A stretch of DNA of 64,000 bases from Hydrogenobacter hydrogenophilus (GTDB lineage Bacteria; Aquificota; Aquificia; Aquificales; Aquificaceae). Of this stretch, positions 34,889 to 43,725 are shown one piece after another; positions within the stretch are counted from its first letter, which is position 1, and each line of letters starts with the position of its first letter. Location of the stretch: contig NZ_OBEN01000003.1 of the NCBI RefSeq assembly GCF_900215655.1, positions 62,001 to 126,000 of the forward strand, written 5' to 3'. A program made the position numbers and the translations under genes. Under the pieces are notes generated by a model. That model did no database searches. It worked only from the letters and a program-made list of their open reading frames with translations, and was not told the origin of the DNA.

Positions 34889-36399
34889 ACATTGTGGATG
34901 TCATATCCTCTTACATAGACCTCAAAAGGGTAGGAAGTAATTACAGCGCAAGATGCCCTTTCCACCCAGATGATACACCTTCCTTTTTCGTATCTCCTTC
35001 AAAAGGTATATTCAAGTGCTTTGGGTGTGGTGTAGGTGGTGATGCCATAAAGTTCGTCTCCTTGTACGAAAACATAAGCTATTCAGAAGCTCTTATAAAG
35101 CTTGCAAAGAGATACAACATTCCCATCAAGGTGAAAGAAAGTAAGAGATCCACCAAGGTGCTTCAGATCCTTGAGCTGGTAGCAAGCTATTATCATAACG
35201 CTCTTGAGAATGCACCTAAGGTTATAGATTATCTCAAAAGCAGGGGTGTATCTTCAAAGAGCGTCCAAAATTTTATGCTGGGATACTCCCCTTCATCCGA
35301 AGACTTGGTAAGCTTTCTTAAAAAAGAGGGCGTTCTTGATGCTTACGAAAAGACAGGGAACTTGATCAAGCTTGACGAAGGGGTATACAGGGATCTGTTT
35401 GCGGGGAGAATCATAATACCTATAAGAGACGAAAAAGGAAACTGTATAGCCTTTGGTGGAAGACTTCTTCAGGAAGGGCATCCCAAGTACATAAACTCAC
35501 CAGAGAGTGAGTTTTTTAAAAAAAGGTCTGTTGTATTTGGTCTGCACCAAGCAAGAGAGTACATAAAGGAGATGGGCTTTGTGGTAGTGGTTGAAGGTTA
35601 TTTTGATGTAATCAGTATGCACCAAGAGGGCTACAAAAACACCGTAGCACCTTTAGGCACAGCCTTTAGCCAAGATCACGCCAAAGTCCTCTCCAAATAC
35701 ACAAAAAACGCGGTGCTACTCTTTGATGGTGATAACGCGGGGAAAAAAGCGGTAAAACTTGCAACACCCTATTTACTTTTCCAAGGTGTTAATGTAAAGG
35801 TGGCATACCTTCCAGAAGGTGAGGACCCAGACACCATGGCAAGAAAGGACAAAGAAGGCCTGCGCACCCTCATTCAAAATGCACAAGACATTTTCCAGAT
35901 TTTGATAGAAGAGATTAAAGAAGGCAAAAGCTCCTCGCTGAAGGACTTTCTTTATTACGCAAGCTTTGTAAAGGACAAGGTTTATCAACACGAGCTTATA
36001 AAGTTAGCAAGCTCTGCATCAGGCCTTCCTGTGAGCCTTCTTTATGAGCAGATGCCCAAGGTTCAAAAAGTGGAAGAACAAGAGGAAACCTTAGGTTTAA
36101 CCTATAACGAAAAAGTGTTTCTGTTAGGTCTTATGAGGTTGGGAAGGGAAGAATATCTGAAAGAAGTTTTGCTTTCACCTAAAGCCATGCAGATAGCGGA
36201 GTACATCTTAGCAGGAGATTACCACATGGTGCCAGAAGACATAAAAAACACAAAGGTTTATGATCTAGAGTCTGCTTTTGAGACTAGCTATCATCTTCTA
36301 AAAATAGATAAGTCCCACTTTAGCCAAAGTACAAAGGACATAAAAAAGATGCGAGAGGAAAAAGACAGATACATAGTCCGGTTTAGAAGGAGGAAATAA
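34855..36399 (+). CDS. dnaG: DNA primase
   Basis: 514 residues. It makes RNA primers at the replication fork. An N-terminal CHC2 zinc domain (ARCPFHPDDTPSF...KCFGCGVGG), the catalytic core with RIIIPIRDEKGNCIAFGGR, and the Toprim motifs VVVEGYFDVISM and LLFDGDNAGKKA are all in place. The C-terminal part past residue ~420 is short and the DnaB-interacting domain is divergent. The start at 34855 is inside the end of the ATPase gene. The usual rpsU-dnaG-rpoD grouping is absent. Confidence 0.95.
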   Translation: MSDREDILKKIDIVDVISSYIDLKRVGSNYSARCPFHPDDTPSFFVSPSKGIFKCFGCGVGGDAIKFVSLYENISYSEALIKLAKRYNIPIKVKESKRSTKVLQILELVASYYHNALENAPKVIDYLKSRGVSSKSVQNFMLGYSPSSEDLVSFLKKEGVLDAYEKTGNLIKLDEGVYRDLFAGRIIIPIRDEKGNCIAFGGRLLQEGHPKYINSPESEFFKKRSVVFGLHQAREYIKEMGFVVVVEGYFDVISMHQEGYKNTVAPLGTAFSQDHAKVLSKYTKNAVLLFDGDNAGKKAVKLATPYLLFQGVNVKVAYLPEGEDPDTMARKDKEGLRTLIQNAQDIFQILIEEIKEGKSSSLKDFLYYASFVKDKVYQHELIKLASSASGLPVSLLYEQMPKVQKVEEQEETLGLTYNEKVFLLGLMRLGREEYLKEVLLSPKAMQIAEYILAGDYHMVPEDIKNTKVYDLESAFETSYHLLKIDKSHFSQSTKDIKKMREEKDRYIVRFRRRK

Positions 36400-36401
36400 T
36401 T

Positions 36402-36407
36402 TATAAT
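36402..36407 (+). promoter_or_regulatory. -10 element of nuoEF, possibly leaderless
   Basis: TATAAT three bases after the dnaG stop and nine bases before the nuoE ATG. No ribosome-binding site lies in the remaining gap and no clear -35 is seen, so co-transcription with dnaG is also possible. Confidence 0.4.
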
Positions 36408-36416
36408 TTTAATACC

Positions 36417-36881
36417 ATGCTGGAAGAAGGTCTTCTGAGCAAGCTCAAAGAGCATGCGGAGTACTTTCCTAAGAAGGAACAGGCTATACTTATGTGCCTG
36501 CACGAAGTACAAAATCACTACGGACACATACCTTCCTTTGCCCTTGAGGAGGTTGCCAAGCTTCTTGACCTGCCACTGAACCATGTGGAGAATGTGGTGT
36601 CTTTTTATGACATGTTTGATAGAGGAGAGCCTGCAAGGCACAGGATAAGAGTGTGTGTAAGCATAGTGTGTGAGCTTATGAACAAGGACAAGCTAATTAA
36701 GGCTCTTAAAGAGCTTTTGGGTATAGATTTTGGTCAAACTACCAAAGATGGGCGTTTTAAACTAATAGCGGTTCAATGCTTGGGTGCGTGTAGCGAAGCA
36801 CCCTTTTTTATGATAGACGAAGATTCTTACAAATTTGAGAGTAAGGAGAAACTCCATGAGATCCTATCCCGTTATGCCTAA
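36417..36881 (+). CDS. nuoE: NADH-quinone oxidoreductase subunit E (NuoE)
   Basis: 154 residues of thioredoxin-like [2Fe-2S] subunit. The four cluster N1a ligands are Cys80 and Cys85 (RVCVSIVCEL, C-x4-C) and Cys121 and Cys125 (CLGACSEAP, C-x3-C), the standard pattern. The N-terminal helical bundle with LHEVQNHYGHIP and VENVVSFYDMF matches. Together with NuoF it forms the NADH-oxidising module of complex I. nuoF starts inside its end. Confidence 0.95.
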   Translation: MLEEGLLSKLKEHAEYFPKKEQAILMCLHEVQNHYGHIPSFALEEVAKLLDLPLNHVENVVSFYDMFDRGEPARHRIRVCVSIVCELMNKDKLIKALKELLGIDFGQTTKDGRFKLIAVQCLGACSEAPFFMIDEDSYKFESKEKLHEILSRYA

Positions 36882-38142
36882 CATATACACGGAAACCACC
36901 TTGGATATGCTCTTAAGAAGAGCAAAAAAACCAAGGGTGCACACTATAGAAGACTATCTGCGGGGCGGAGGTTATCAAGCTCTTGAGAAGGCGCTTAATA
37001 TGGATCCTCAGGAAATAATAGAATGGGTGGACAAAAGTCAGCTCAGAGGTCGTGGTGGTGCGGGTTTTCCCACCGGCAAAAAGTGGAAGTTTGCAGTCCA
37101 AAACCCTGCTCCCAGATATCTTATATGCAACGCAGACGAATCTGAGCCGGGCACTTTCAAAGACAGGGTGCTCATAGAGAGAGACCCCCACCTTCTGATA
37201 GAGGGCATGATCATATCCGCTTACGCCATTGGTGCTAATGAGGCTTTTATATACATAAGAGGAGAGTACACCGCAGGGTATTACATACTAAGAGACGCTA
37301 TAGAAGAAGCAAAAAAGAAGGGTTTTTTAGGGAAAAACATACTGGGAAGCGGTTTTGACCTGGAGATATATGTGGCAAGGGGTGCAGGCGCTTACATATG
37401 CGGTGAGGAGAGCGCTCTGATAGAATCCCTTGAGGGCAAAAGAGGTTTTCCACGCATAAAGCCTCCCTTCCCTGTGCAGTACGGACTTTTTGGAAGGCCC
37501 ACAGTGGTCAATAATGTAGAAACTCTCTGCAACATACCTTTTATCGTAAAGCTCGGTTGGGAAGATTACAGATACATAGGACCCAGTGATTATCCGGGAC
37601 CAAAGCTCTTTCCAGTAAGCGGTAAGGTTAAAAAACCCGGTGTTTATGAGCTTCCCATGAACACCACCTTAAGAGAGGTGGTTTACAAGTACGCAGGGGG
37701 AACTATAAACAACAAGAAGGTTAAGGCGGTATTTTCTGGTGCGCTTGACTGCTTTTCTGCAGAAGAACTAGACACACCTATGGACTACTCACCCTTTGGT
37801 TTTGGAGGAACGGGAACGGTAATAGTGTTAACAGAAGAGGACGATATAGTCAAGATGTGTTTAAAGGTGGCAGAGTTTTATGCTCACGAGAGTTGTGGGC
37901 AGTGCACTCCCTGTAGGGTAGGCACATACGAGCAGGCAAATCTTCTACATAGGATAATTCAAGGTATCGCAACAGAGAGGGATTGGGAGGGCTTTGATTT
38001 TGTAAACCAGTTCATACAGCCTACTTCTATATGTGGTCTTGGTGCGGTGGCAGGAAGGCTCATAAGACAAGCCATGAAAAAGTTTCCAGAAGAATGGGAA
38101 AGATACAGAAAGTTCTCTACCGAGCGTACCCTTAGCGTTTAA
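36856..38142 (+). CDS. nuoF: NADH-quinone oxidoreductase subunit F (NuoF)
   Basis: 428 residues. The FMN/NADH fold has RGRGGAGFPTGKKW near residue 60, NADESEPGTFKDR, ARGAGAYICGEESAL, and the C-terminal N3 [4Fe-4S] site ESCGQCTPCRVG with a later SICGLGA Cys. The ATG at 36856 has AAGGAG just upstream and overlaps nuoE by 26 bases. The remaining complex I subunits are not nearby; nuoG is 25 kb upstream. As a soluble NuoEFG-type module it could also serve a non-quinone acceptor (inference). Confidence 0.95.
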   Translation: MRSYPVMPNIYTETTLDMLLRRAKKPRVHTIEDYLRGGGYQALEKALNMDPQEIIEWVDKSQLRGRGGAGFPTGKKWKFAVQNPAPRYLICNADESEPGTFKDRVLIERDPHLLIEGMIISAYAIGANEAFIYIRGEYTAGYYILRDAIEEAKKKGFLGKNILGSGFDLEIYVARGAGAYICGEESALIESLEGKRGFPRIKPPFPVQYGLFGRPTVVNNVETLCNIPFIVKLGWEDYRYIGPSDYPGPKLFPVSGKVKKPGVYELPMNTTLREVVYKYAGGTINNKKVKAVFSGALDCFSAEELDTPMDYSPFGFGGTGTVIVLTEEDDIVKMCLKVAEFYAHESCGQCTPCRVGTYEQANLLHRIIQGIATERDWEGFDFVNQFIQPTSICGLGAVAGRLIRQAMKKFPEEWERYRKFSTERTLSV

Positions 38143-38153
38143 ATTTATAATCT

Positions 38154-38576
38154 ATGACTAAGGTTTGGGGATTTGAAGATATAGAGTCCGCAAGAGAATA
38201 CTTAGCTAAATACCTGCTTAACTACATACACATGGAGTTGGAGACCTTACCAAAAGAAGAGTGGGAAAAAACCCTTACAACATGGGCTAAAATATGCATG
38301 TTTGCGAGCACCCTTTTGAATAAGAAGGATCAAGAAAGAGAAGAGCTATATAAAAAGCACAACTTTGATCAAGTGATGATAGGCATAGCGGAAGATGTAA
38401 GACACACCCTTTTGGGTGCATACTCATTGGGCATACTAAAGGATGGAGAAAAACCTTATCAAGTAATACCTAAGGGTGTGGATTTGGTACTGCAAAAGGA
38501 AGAGCTTCTAACTTCTTACAGTTTAAGAAAGGAAGTCCTTGATTATATTAGAGATTTTTTTAGGAGAAAAAGGTAA
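38154..38576 (+). CDS. Conserved-looking hypothetical protein
   Basis: 140 residues, soluble, predicted largely helical, with no signal or motif I recognise. Notable is a Trp-rich central helix (EEWEKTLTTWAKICMFAS) and a basic C-terminus (FFRRKR). It sits between nuoF and mnmA and its stop overlaps the mnmA start by one base (TAATG). Its position suggests it is expressed with these genes, not that it shares their function. Confidence 0.6.
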   Translation: MTKVWGFEDIESAREYLAKYLLNYIHMELETLPKEEWEKTLTTWAKICMFASTLLNKKDQEREELYKKHNFDQVMIGIAEDVRHTLLGAYSLGILKDGEKPYQVIPKGVDLVLQKEELLTSYSLRKEVLDYIRDFFRRKR

Positions 38577-39640
38577 TGAGAGTAGCGGTAGGTATGAGTG
38601 GAGGAGTGGACAGTAGTGTGTCCGCTCTTCTTATGAAACTTGCAGGGCACGAAGTTATAGGGGTGACTCTGAGATTTCATACTCTTCCAGAGAGCTGTAG
38701 TGCAGACGATCTAAGAGTTTGCTGTTCACCACAAGATGTTAAGGACGCAGTCAGAGTATCTGAAAAACTTGGCATACCTCATATAACCTTAGATTGGGAA
38801 AGAATATTTAAAAGCAGGGTCATTGACTACTTTGTAAGGGAATACTTGGAGGGGAAAACTCCAAACCCTTGCGCAGTGTGCAACAGAGACGTAAAGACGG
38901 GCTTTTTGGCAAAGTATCTCAGAGATGTAGCTCAGATAGACAAGCTTGCCACAGGTCATTACGCAAGGATTTTAGAATACAAAGGCAGAAAGCTCATAGC
39001 AAAAGCTGAAGATAAAAGCAAGGATCAATCTTACTTTCTTGCTCTTTTAGAAAGTGATGCTATTGAGCTCCTTGAGTTCCCTCTTGGGTCTTTAACAAAG
39101 GAGGAAGTAAGACGCATAGCCAAAGAGTACCATCTGCCAGTAGCCCAAAAGAGAGACTCTCAGGAGGTTTGCTTTCTGATGGGAAAAAAGCCCGGTGAGT
39201 TTCTCAGAGACTTGGTTGGTCCAAAAGAGGGTATCATAACAGACACTGAAGGCAGGGTGTTAGGGAAACACACAGGTATATACAACTTCACTATAGGACA
39301 AAGGCGTGGACTTAGAGTGTCTGCGGGTAAGCCCCTTTATGTAATAGATGTGGACTGGCAAAACAACAGGCTAATCGTAGGAGAAGAAGATAAGCTTTAC
39401 AGAGACAGCTTAAAGCTTTTATACTTGAACGCACACTTACCTATAGAGGAGTGGGAAGATGTCTATGCAGTAGTGCGCTACAGATCAAAACCTGTAAAGG
39501 TAAAGGACATAAGGGAGGCTGAAGATAACACCTATGTTGTGGAGTTTGAGGAAAAGGTCTGGGGCATAACCCCCGGACAAGTGTGTGCTTTCTACGAAGG
39601 GGATGTGCTTTTAGGTGGAGGTGTGATCGCCAAAGAATGA
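38576..39640 (+). CDS. mnmA: tRNA-specific 2-thiouridylase
   Basis: 354 residues. It thiolates U34 of tRNA-Lys, -Glu and -Gln. The PP-loop is VGMSGGVDSSVSA, the catalytic cysteines are in NPCAVCNRDVK (~residue 103) and SQEVCFLMG (~residue 199), and TGHYARI and FTIGQRRGLRV complete the family blocks. The length is normal. It overlaps the preceding gene by one base and rlmB as ATGA. Confidence 0.96.
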   Translation: MRVAVGMSGGVDSSVSALLMKLAGHEVIGVTLRFHTLPESCSADDLRVCCSPQDVKDAVRVSEKLGIPHITLDWERIFKSRVIDYFVREYLEGKTPNPCAVCNRDVKTGFLAKYLRDVAQIDKLATGHYARILEYKGRKLIAKAEDKSKDQSYFLALLESDAIELLEFPLGSLTKEEVRRIAKEYHLPVAQKRDSQEVCFLMGKKPGEFLRDLVGPKEGIITDTEGRVLGKHTGIYNFTIGQRRGLRVSAGKPLYVIDVDWQNNRLIVGEEDKLYRDSLKLLYLNAHLPIEEWEDVYAVVRYRSKPVKVKDIREAEDNTYVVEFEEKVWGITPGQVCAFYEGDVLLGGGVIAKE

Positions 39641-40362
39641 TAGTTTATGGTAAAAATCCCGTTATAGAGGCTCTAAGGTCTGACAAGGACATAGAGAAAG
39701 TGCTTGTGGCTCATGACTCTCATCCACCTTATCAGGTGGTAAAGCTCTGCAAACAGAAAGGTATAAAGATCCAAAAAGTTCCAAGGGAAAAGATAGAGGA
39801 GCTTGCAGGTACAAAGAAAACCCAAGGCATTCTTGCCATCATAAGCCCTATAAAGTATGTACCACCCGAGGAACTTTTCAAAACTACAATAGAAAAAAAC
39901 TCTTTTTTTCTGGTTCTTGACCACATTACAGACCCACAAAACGTAGGAAATCTTTTACGGACCTGTGAAGTGTTTGGCGGAGTGGGAGCTCTTTTACCTA
40001 CTTACAGGTCAAGCCCTATAAACGAAACAGTGGTAAAGGCTTCTTCTGGTGCAGTGTTTTACCTTAAGCTTTCAAAGGTTTCTAGTCTCTCAAACTCTTT
40101 GAGGGAATTTAAAAAGCAAGGTGGTTGGGTAATAGCTGTAGAAAGAGGAGGAAAGGACATAAGAAGCTTTTCCATGCCCCTGCCCTGTGCCTTAGTTTTA
40201 GGGTCCGAAGGAGAAGGGGTTTCCAAAAATATTTTGGATATATCTGACACTGTTTTATCCATACCTATGGTGGGGAAGATAAACTCTTTGAATGTGTCTT
40301 CCGCAGGAGCTATAGCCATGTGGGAGTGTGTAAGGAATGTTATAATGTATAACAAAGAATGA
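39637..40362 (+). CDS. rlmB: 23S rRNA 2'-O-ribose methyltransferase (TrmH/SpoU family, RlmB-like)
   Basis: 241 residues from the ATG at 39637, which overlaps the mnmA stop as ATGA. An N-terminal substrate-binding domain opens with IVYGKNPVIEALRS. The SPOUT knot holds LDHITDPQNVGNLLRTCEVFG, VLGSEGEGVS and SIPMVGKINSLNVSSAGAI, motifs 1-3 of SpoU methylases. The size and N-terminal domain fit RlmB (G2251 of 23S rRNA) better than TrmH of tRNA. Confidence 0.9.
   Translation: MIVYGKNPVIEALRSDKDIEKVLVAHDSHPPYQVVKLCKQKGIKIQKVPREKIEELAGTKKTQGILAIISPIKYVPPEELFKTTIEKNSFFLVLDHITDPQNVGNLLRTCEVFGGVGALLPTYRSSPINETVVKASSGAVFYLKLSKVSSLSNSLREFKKQGGWVIAVERGGKDIRSFSMPLPCALVLGSEGEGVSKNILDISDTVLSIPMVGKINSLNVSSAGAIAMWECVRNVIMYNKE
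40341..40346 (+). promoter_or_regulatory. -10 element before the metal-uptake genes
   Basis: TATAAT inside the last codons of rlmB, 12 bases before the ATG at 40359. It would give a leader of about five bases and allow the metal-uptake genes to be expressed apart from mnmA-rlmB. Confidence 0.4.
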
Positions 40363-40622
40363 GAAGAGTTCTCTTAGCTCTGCTTTTATTACTGCTTGGC
40401 TTAGAGGGCGGAACGGTACTTATCCACGAGCACAAGGACGGAAAGCTCCACCTTGACTGTTCTGTATGCGTGCTCAAATCCAGCCAGCAGATAGAAGAGA
40501 ATCCAAAGATAGAGCCAAAGAAGTTAAGCTTTTTAAGTTTCCACATAGAGACCCAAAACCCTCAAGCAAAACCCATCTCAAAAGCTTACACCCACAAACA
40601 TCCAAGGGCACCTCCTGTGTAA
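40359..40622 (+). CDS. Small exported His/Cys-containing protein ahead of the metal-uptake genes
   Basis: 87 residues. A signal sequence (VLLALLLLLLGLEGGTVL) is followed by HEHKDGKLHLDCSVCVL and a Pro/Lys-rich tail ending YTHKHPRAP. Several histidines and a CxxC pair suggest metal binding in the periplasm. The arrangement recalls small DUF2946-type proteins found before metal transport genes, but I cannot assign it to that family with confidence. It overlaps rlmB as ATGA and is followed by a porin, ZnuA- and ZnuB-like genes, so a zinc (or copper) handling role is a reasonable inference. Confidence 0.6.
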   Translation: MRRVLLALLLLLLGLEGGTVLIHEHKDGKLHLDCSVCVLKSSQQIEENPKIEPKKLSFLSFHIETQNPQAKPISKAYTHKHPRAPPV

Positions 40623-40673
40623 AGTCTTTTATCTAAATTTTCTGATTAAAAAAAAACGTAGGAGGTGCTAACT

Positions 40674-42089
40674 ATGAAAAAGGTACTCTTGAGCCTTGTT
40701 ATATTCAGCACCACCTTTGCTCAAGAAAGTTTGGAAGAGCTAAAAAGACAGCTTGAAGAACAAAAGAGGCTCATAGAAGAGCTTCAAAGGAAGATAGAAG
40801 CACTTGAAAAGGCTCAAAAAGAGGTCCCAAAACCCACCACTCAGGTCAAAGAAGAAGCACAAAAACCAGCACCCGCTGACCGCACGCTACAGCTAAGGCT
40901 AAAGTATGATGACAGACTAAAAGCTTATCAGGTGTCTCCCTTCAGACAGACCGCCTTTCTGCCAGATATCTCTTTTATAATTGACACCTCTTTTGTAAGC
41001 AGAAATAGAAACGATCAGGTCTACAAAGAGCTTGAAATTCCGGGGCTTTATGACAAACACGCACACGGAGAGTTAAACGAAAAGAGAGGGTTTAACCTCA
41101 ATTACGGTGAGCTCTACCTGTATGCACCTGTAGACCCTTACTTTGACCTTTATGCTACCATTCCTTTCTCAGAGGAAGGTTCAGAGCTTGAAGAGGCATA
41201 TGCGGTCACGCGCGGGCTTCCCTTTGGCTTTCAGTTTAAGGTGGGTAAGTTTAGGAGTTCTTTTGGAAGGCTAAACGCTCAGCATCCTCACGTGTGGGAC
41301 TTTGCCAACCAGCCATTGGTGTATAAGGTATTTCTGGGAGATGACGGTCTGAAAGAAAAGGGTGTTCAGATAAACTGGCTTGCACCTACACCCTTTTATC
41401 TGGTTTTTGGTGCAGAGGTCCTTCAAGGGGAAAATGAGCAGAGCTTTGGTACAGATGGTTTTAAAGTAGGGGATATTTCCATTGGGGATGCGCGCAAACC
41501 CAACCTTTATGTGGGCTTTGTGAAAACTTCCTTTGATGTGGGCAACCTTTCGGTGCTTACGGGTCTGTCCTTTGCTACGGGTAAAAGCAGGATAAATCAC
41601 CTTGAAACTGAAGAGCCTCACGCTTTTGCAGGAAAGACTAAACTCTACGGCTTTGACCTGACCGCTAGGTATTCCATAGACTCTTACAGGTATGTGTCCT
41701 TTCAAGGTGAGTATCTTTATAGGGACCAGAAGGGCACACGCTACGCTTATGACAGCAACGGAAACCTAATAACTCCATACTTATCTAAAAAGCAAGGGGG
41801 CTTCTACGCTCAGCTTGTTTGGAGGTTTGCTCCAAGATGGAGAGCTGGCATTCAGTATAACCTGATAAACAAAAACGACGTGAAAGTTATGGGAGTAAAG
41901 CAAGACCTTTCTTCACACCTTCCTGCCTACTACGCTATGCTTGAATACGATCCTACTGAGTTTTCACGCATAAGGTTGCAGGTGGGACAAAACAGAGCCT
42001 TCTTTTACGAAGGACAACGTAAAACAGTTAATGAAGTTATTTTGCAGTTTAACTTTGCCATAGGTGCTCACGGAGCACATCCGTTCTAA
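40674..42089 (+). CDS. Outer-membrane porin-like protein with N-terminal coiled coil
   Basis: 471 residues from the ATG at 40674, which has GGAGGTG six bases upstream. A signal peptide (VLLSLVIFSTTFAQ) is followed by a coiled coil rich in Glu, Lys and Leu (residues ~20-50) and a Pro-rich linker. The large C-terminal part has alternating amphipathic strands with aromatic girdles (for example GGFYAQLVWRFAPRWRAGI) and ends in Phe, the usual end of outer-membrane beta-barrels. Gene order suggests passage of zinc or chelated metal across the outer membrane. The barrel assignment is from composition and pattern only. Confidence 0.75.
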   Translation: MKKVLLSLVIFSTTFAQESLEELKRQLEEQKRLIEELQRKIEALEKAQKEVPKPTTQVKEEAQKPAPADRTLQLRLKYDDRLKAYQVSPFRQTAFLPDISFIIDTSFVSRNRNDQVYKELEIPGLYDKHAHGELNEKRGFNLNYGELYLYAPVDPYFDLYATIPFSEEGSELEEAYAVTRGLPFGFQFKVGKFRSSFGRLNAQHPHVWDFANQPLVYKVFLGDDGLKEKGVQINWLAPTPFYLVFGAEVLQGENEQSFGTDGFKVGDISIGDARKPNLYVGFVKTSFDVGNLSVLTGLSFATGKSRINHLETEEPHAFAGKTKLYGFDLTARYSIDSYRYVSFQGEYLYRDQKGTRYAYDSNGNLITPYLSKKQGGFYAQLVWRFAPRWRAGIQYNLINKNDVKVMGVKQDLSSHLPAYYAMLEYDPTEFSRIRLQVGQNRAFFYEGQRKTVNEVILQFNFAIGAHGAHPF

Positions 42090-42100
42090 GGAGGTAAGCG

Positions 42101-42991
42101 ATGAAAAAGGTATTTTTTGCCGTTTTATCTTTTATAGCTCTTAGTTTTGCACAGATCAAAGTTGTAGCCACATACCCTTGGATAGGTGAGCTTGTAAGGG
42201 AGATAGGAAAAGACAGAGTGAGCCTGTATGTCATAGCTAAAGGTTCAGAGGACCCGCACTTTGTGGTTCCCAAACCTTCCCACATAGCAAAGTTAAGAAA
42301 TGCAGACCTTTTGGTAATTCAAGGGGCAAGCCTTGAGATAGGTTTTTTACCCCCGCTCATACAGCAGTCTAACAATCCCAAGATACAACCCGGAAGGGAG
42401 GGCTTTTTGGACTTATCCGCTTTTGTCCAGATCATAGAAAAACCAGTTAGCGTCTCAAGGGCTATGGGAGATGTGCATCCCGAGGGCAATCCTCACTACC
42501 AGCTTGATCCCCACAACATACCAATACTTGCTAAAGTACTAAAGGAAAAGTTATGCCAGCTTGATGAGAAAAACTGCACTTACTATGATCAGAACCTTAG
42601 GGACTTTACTAAACGCTGGGATGAGAGAGTAAAAGTTTGGGACAAGGAACTTTCCGCACTGCGTGGCACTAAAGTGGTTTCTTACCACAAACTTTACAAC
42701 TACCTTCTTTACAGATATGGAATAGAGCTCATAGGCACCTTGGAGCCCCTTCCGGGCATCCCACCCACCGCAAAACACACGGAGGAAATCATAAAAGCTA
42801 TACAGACAGCAGGTACTAAGGTGTGCATACTTCAGGACGTATATCACGAAAATAGGACCGCTCAGTATGTGAGTTCCAAGACAAATGCCAAGGTGGTTAT
42901 CCTTCCTCACGATGTGGGTGCCATAAAGGAAGCCAGAGACCTCTTTAGCCTCTTTGAGCAGGTGGTAAGGAGGCTTAGCGAATGCAAATAA
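42101..42991 (+). CDS. znuA: Zinc/manganese ABC transporter substrate-binding protein (ZnuA-like)
   Basis: 296 residues. The signal peptide ends near FAQIKVVATYPW. Metal ligands typical of the cluster A-I family are visible: a His in GSEDPHFVVPKPSH (~residue 53), HPEGNPHYQLDPHN (~residue 130), YHKLYNYL (~residue 195), and an acidic residue near HDVGA at the C-terminus. The long His-rich loop of many ZnuA proteins is missing, so zinc versus manganese is uncertain. GGAGG lies before the ATG. It overlaps the permease gene by 10 bases. Confidence 0.87.
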   Translation: MKKVFFAVLSFIALSFAQIKVVATYPWIGELVREIGKDRVSLYVIAKGSEDPHFVVPKPSHIAKLRNADLLVIQGASLEIGFLPPLIQQSNNPKIQPGREGFLDLSAFVQIIEKPVSVSRAMGDVHPEGNPHYQLDPHNIPILAKVLKEKLCQLDEKNCTYYDQNLRDFTKRWDERVKVWDKELSALRGTKVVSYHKLYNYLLYRYGIELIGTLEPLPGIPPTAKHTEEIIKAIQTAGTKVCILQDVYHENRTAQYVSSKTNAKVVILPHDVGAIKEARDLFSLFEQVVRRLSECK

Positions 42992-43725
42992 TGGATGTCC
43001 TCCTTACCGCTTTTTTACTGTCTGTTGTCCTGGTGGGTATTCACGCCTACTTTGGAAGGGTGATCATTCAAAAGGGAATAGTCTTTACTGACCTTGCGGT
43101 AGGGCAGATGGCTGGGACAGGCCTTGCCCTATCCCTCTTGCTTTCTCAAGAATCCTATACATACTCTCTTACCTTGCTTTTTGCTCTGCTTGGTGCCCTT
43201 TTTGTGTATCTCTCAGAAAGACTAAAAGCCTTCCAAGAAGCCTTTATAGGTCTTCTTTATGCCTTTGGTATTTCTTCCACCTACCTGCTCCTTTCCAAAA
43301 ATCCACACGGAGCGGAGGAGTTTTTGAAGCTCTCTGCTAGCGACATACTCTTTACTCCAAAAGCAGAAGTCCTAAAGGCGGGAATACTTTACGCTTTTAT
43401 AGGTTTTTTGCTCTACCTTTCTCAGAAGAAACTAAGAGAACCTTATAAATCCATAACCTTTTACTTTCTTTTTGCCCTTACTCTTACAAGCTCAGTAAGG
43501 TTGGCTGGTGTTTTGGTGGTCTTTGCTCTTTTGCTTGCTCCTGCTCTGGTGAGTCTTTTGTTTGAAAGGAAGCTTTTGTTTGCGTGGCTTTACGGCTCTA
43601 TCCTTAACGCATGGGCAGTGATCTTCTCTTACCTTTGGGACTTTCCCACAGGTTTTAGCGTGGTCTTCTGGCAGGCTTTAGGGGCTATGCTGTCCTTCTT
43701 TTTTAAAATTCTCGTAAAGCCTTAA
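42982..43725 (+). CDS. znuB: Metal ABC transporter permease (ZnuB-like)
   Basis: 247 residues with about seven transmembrane helices. HAYFGRVIIQKGIVFTDLAVGQMAGTGLAL is the conserved ABC-3 permease opening (split here by helices), and RLAGVLVVFALLLAPALVSLL near residue 175 is the second family block. It is shorter than ZnuB of enterics by ~15 residues. No ATP-binding subunit gene follows; the next gene is a convergent glycosyltransferase overlapping by 48 bases. Confidence 0.86.
   Translation: MQIMDVLLTAFLLSVVLVGIHAYFGRVIIQKGIVFTDLAVGQMAGTGLALSLLLSQESYTYSLTLLFALLGALFVYLSERLKAFQEAFIGLLYAFGISSTYLLLSKNPHGAEEFLKLSASDILFTPKAEVLKAGILYAFIGFLLYLSQKKLREPYKSITFYFLFALTLTSSVRLAGVLVVFALLLAPALVSLLFERKLLFAWLYGSILNAWAVIFSYLWDFPTGFSVVFWQALGAMLSFFFKILVKP

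Noticed and set aside
38144-38153. TATAAT two bases before the ATG at 38154 as its promoter
   Set aside because: Transcription would begin inside the gene. An AT-rich run with another -10-like hexamer (TAAATT) slightly upstream is more plausible, or read-through from nuoF.
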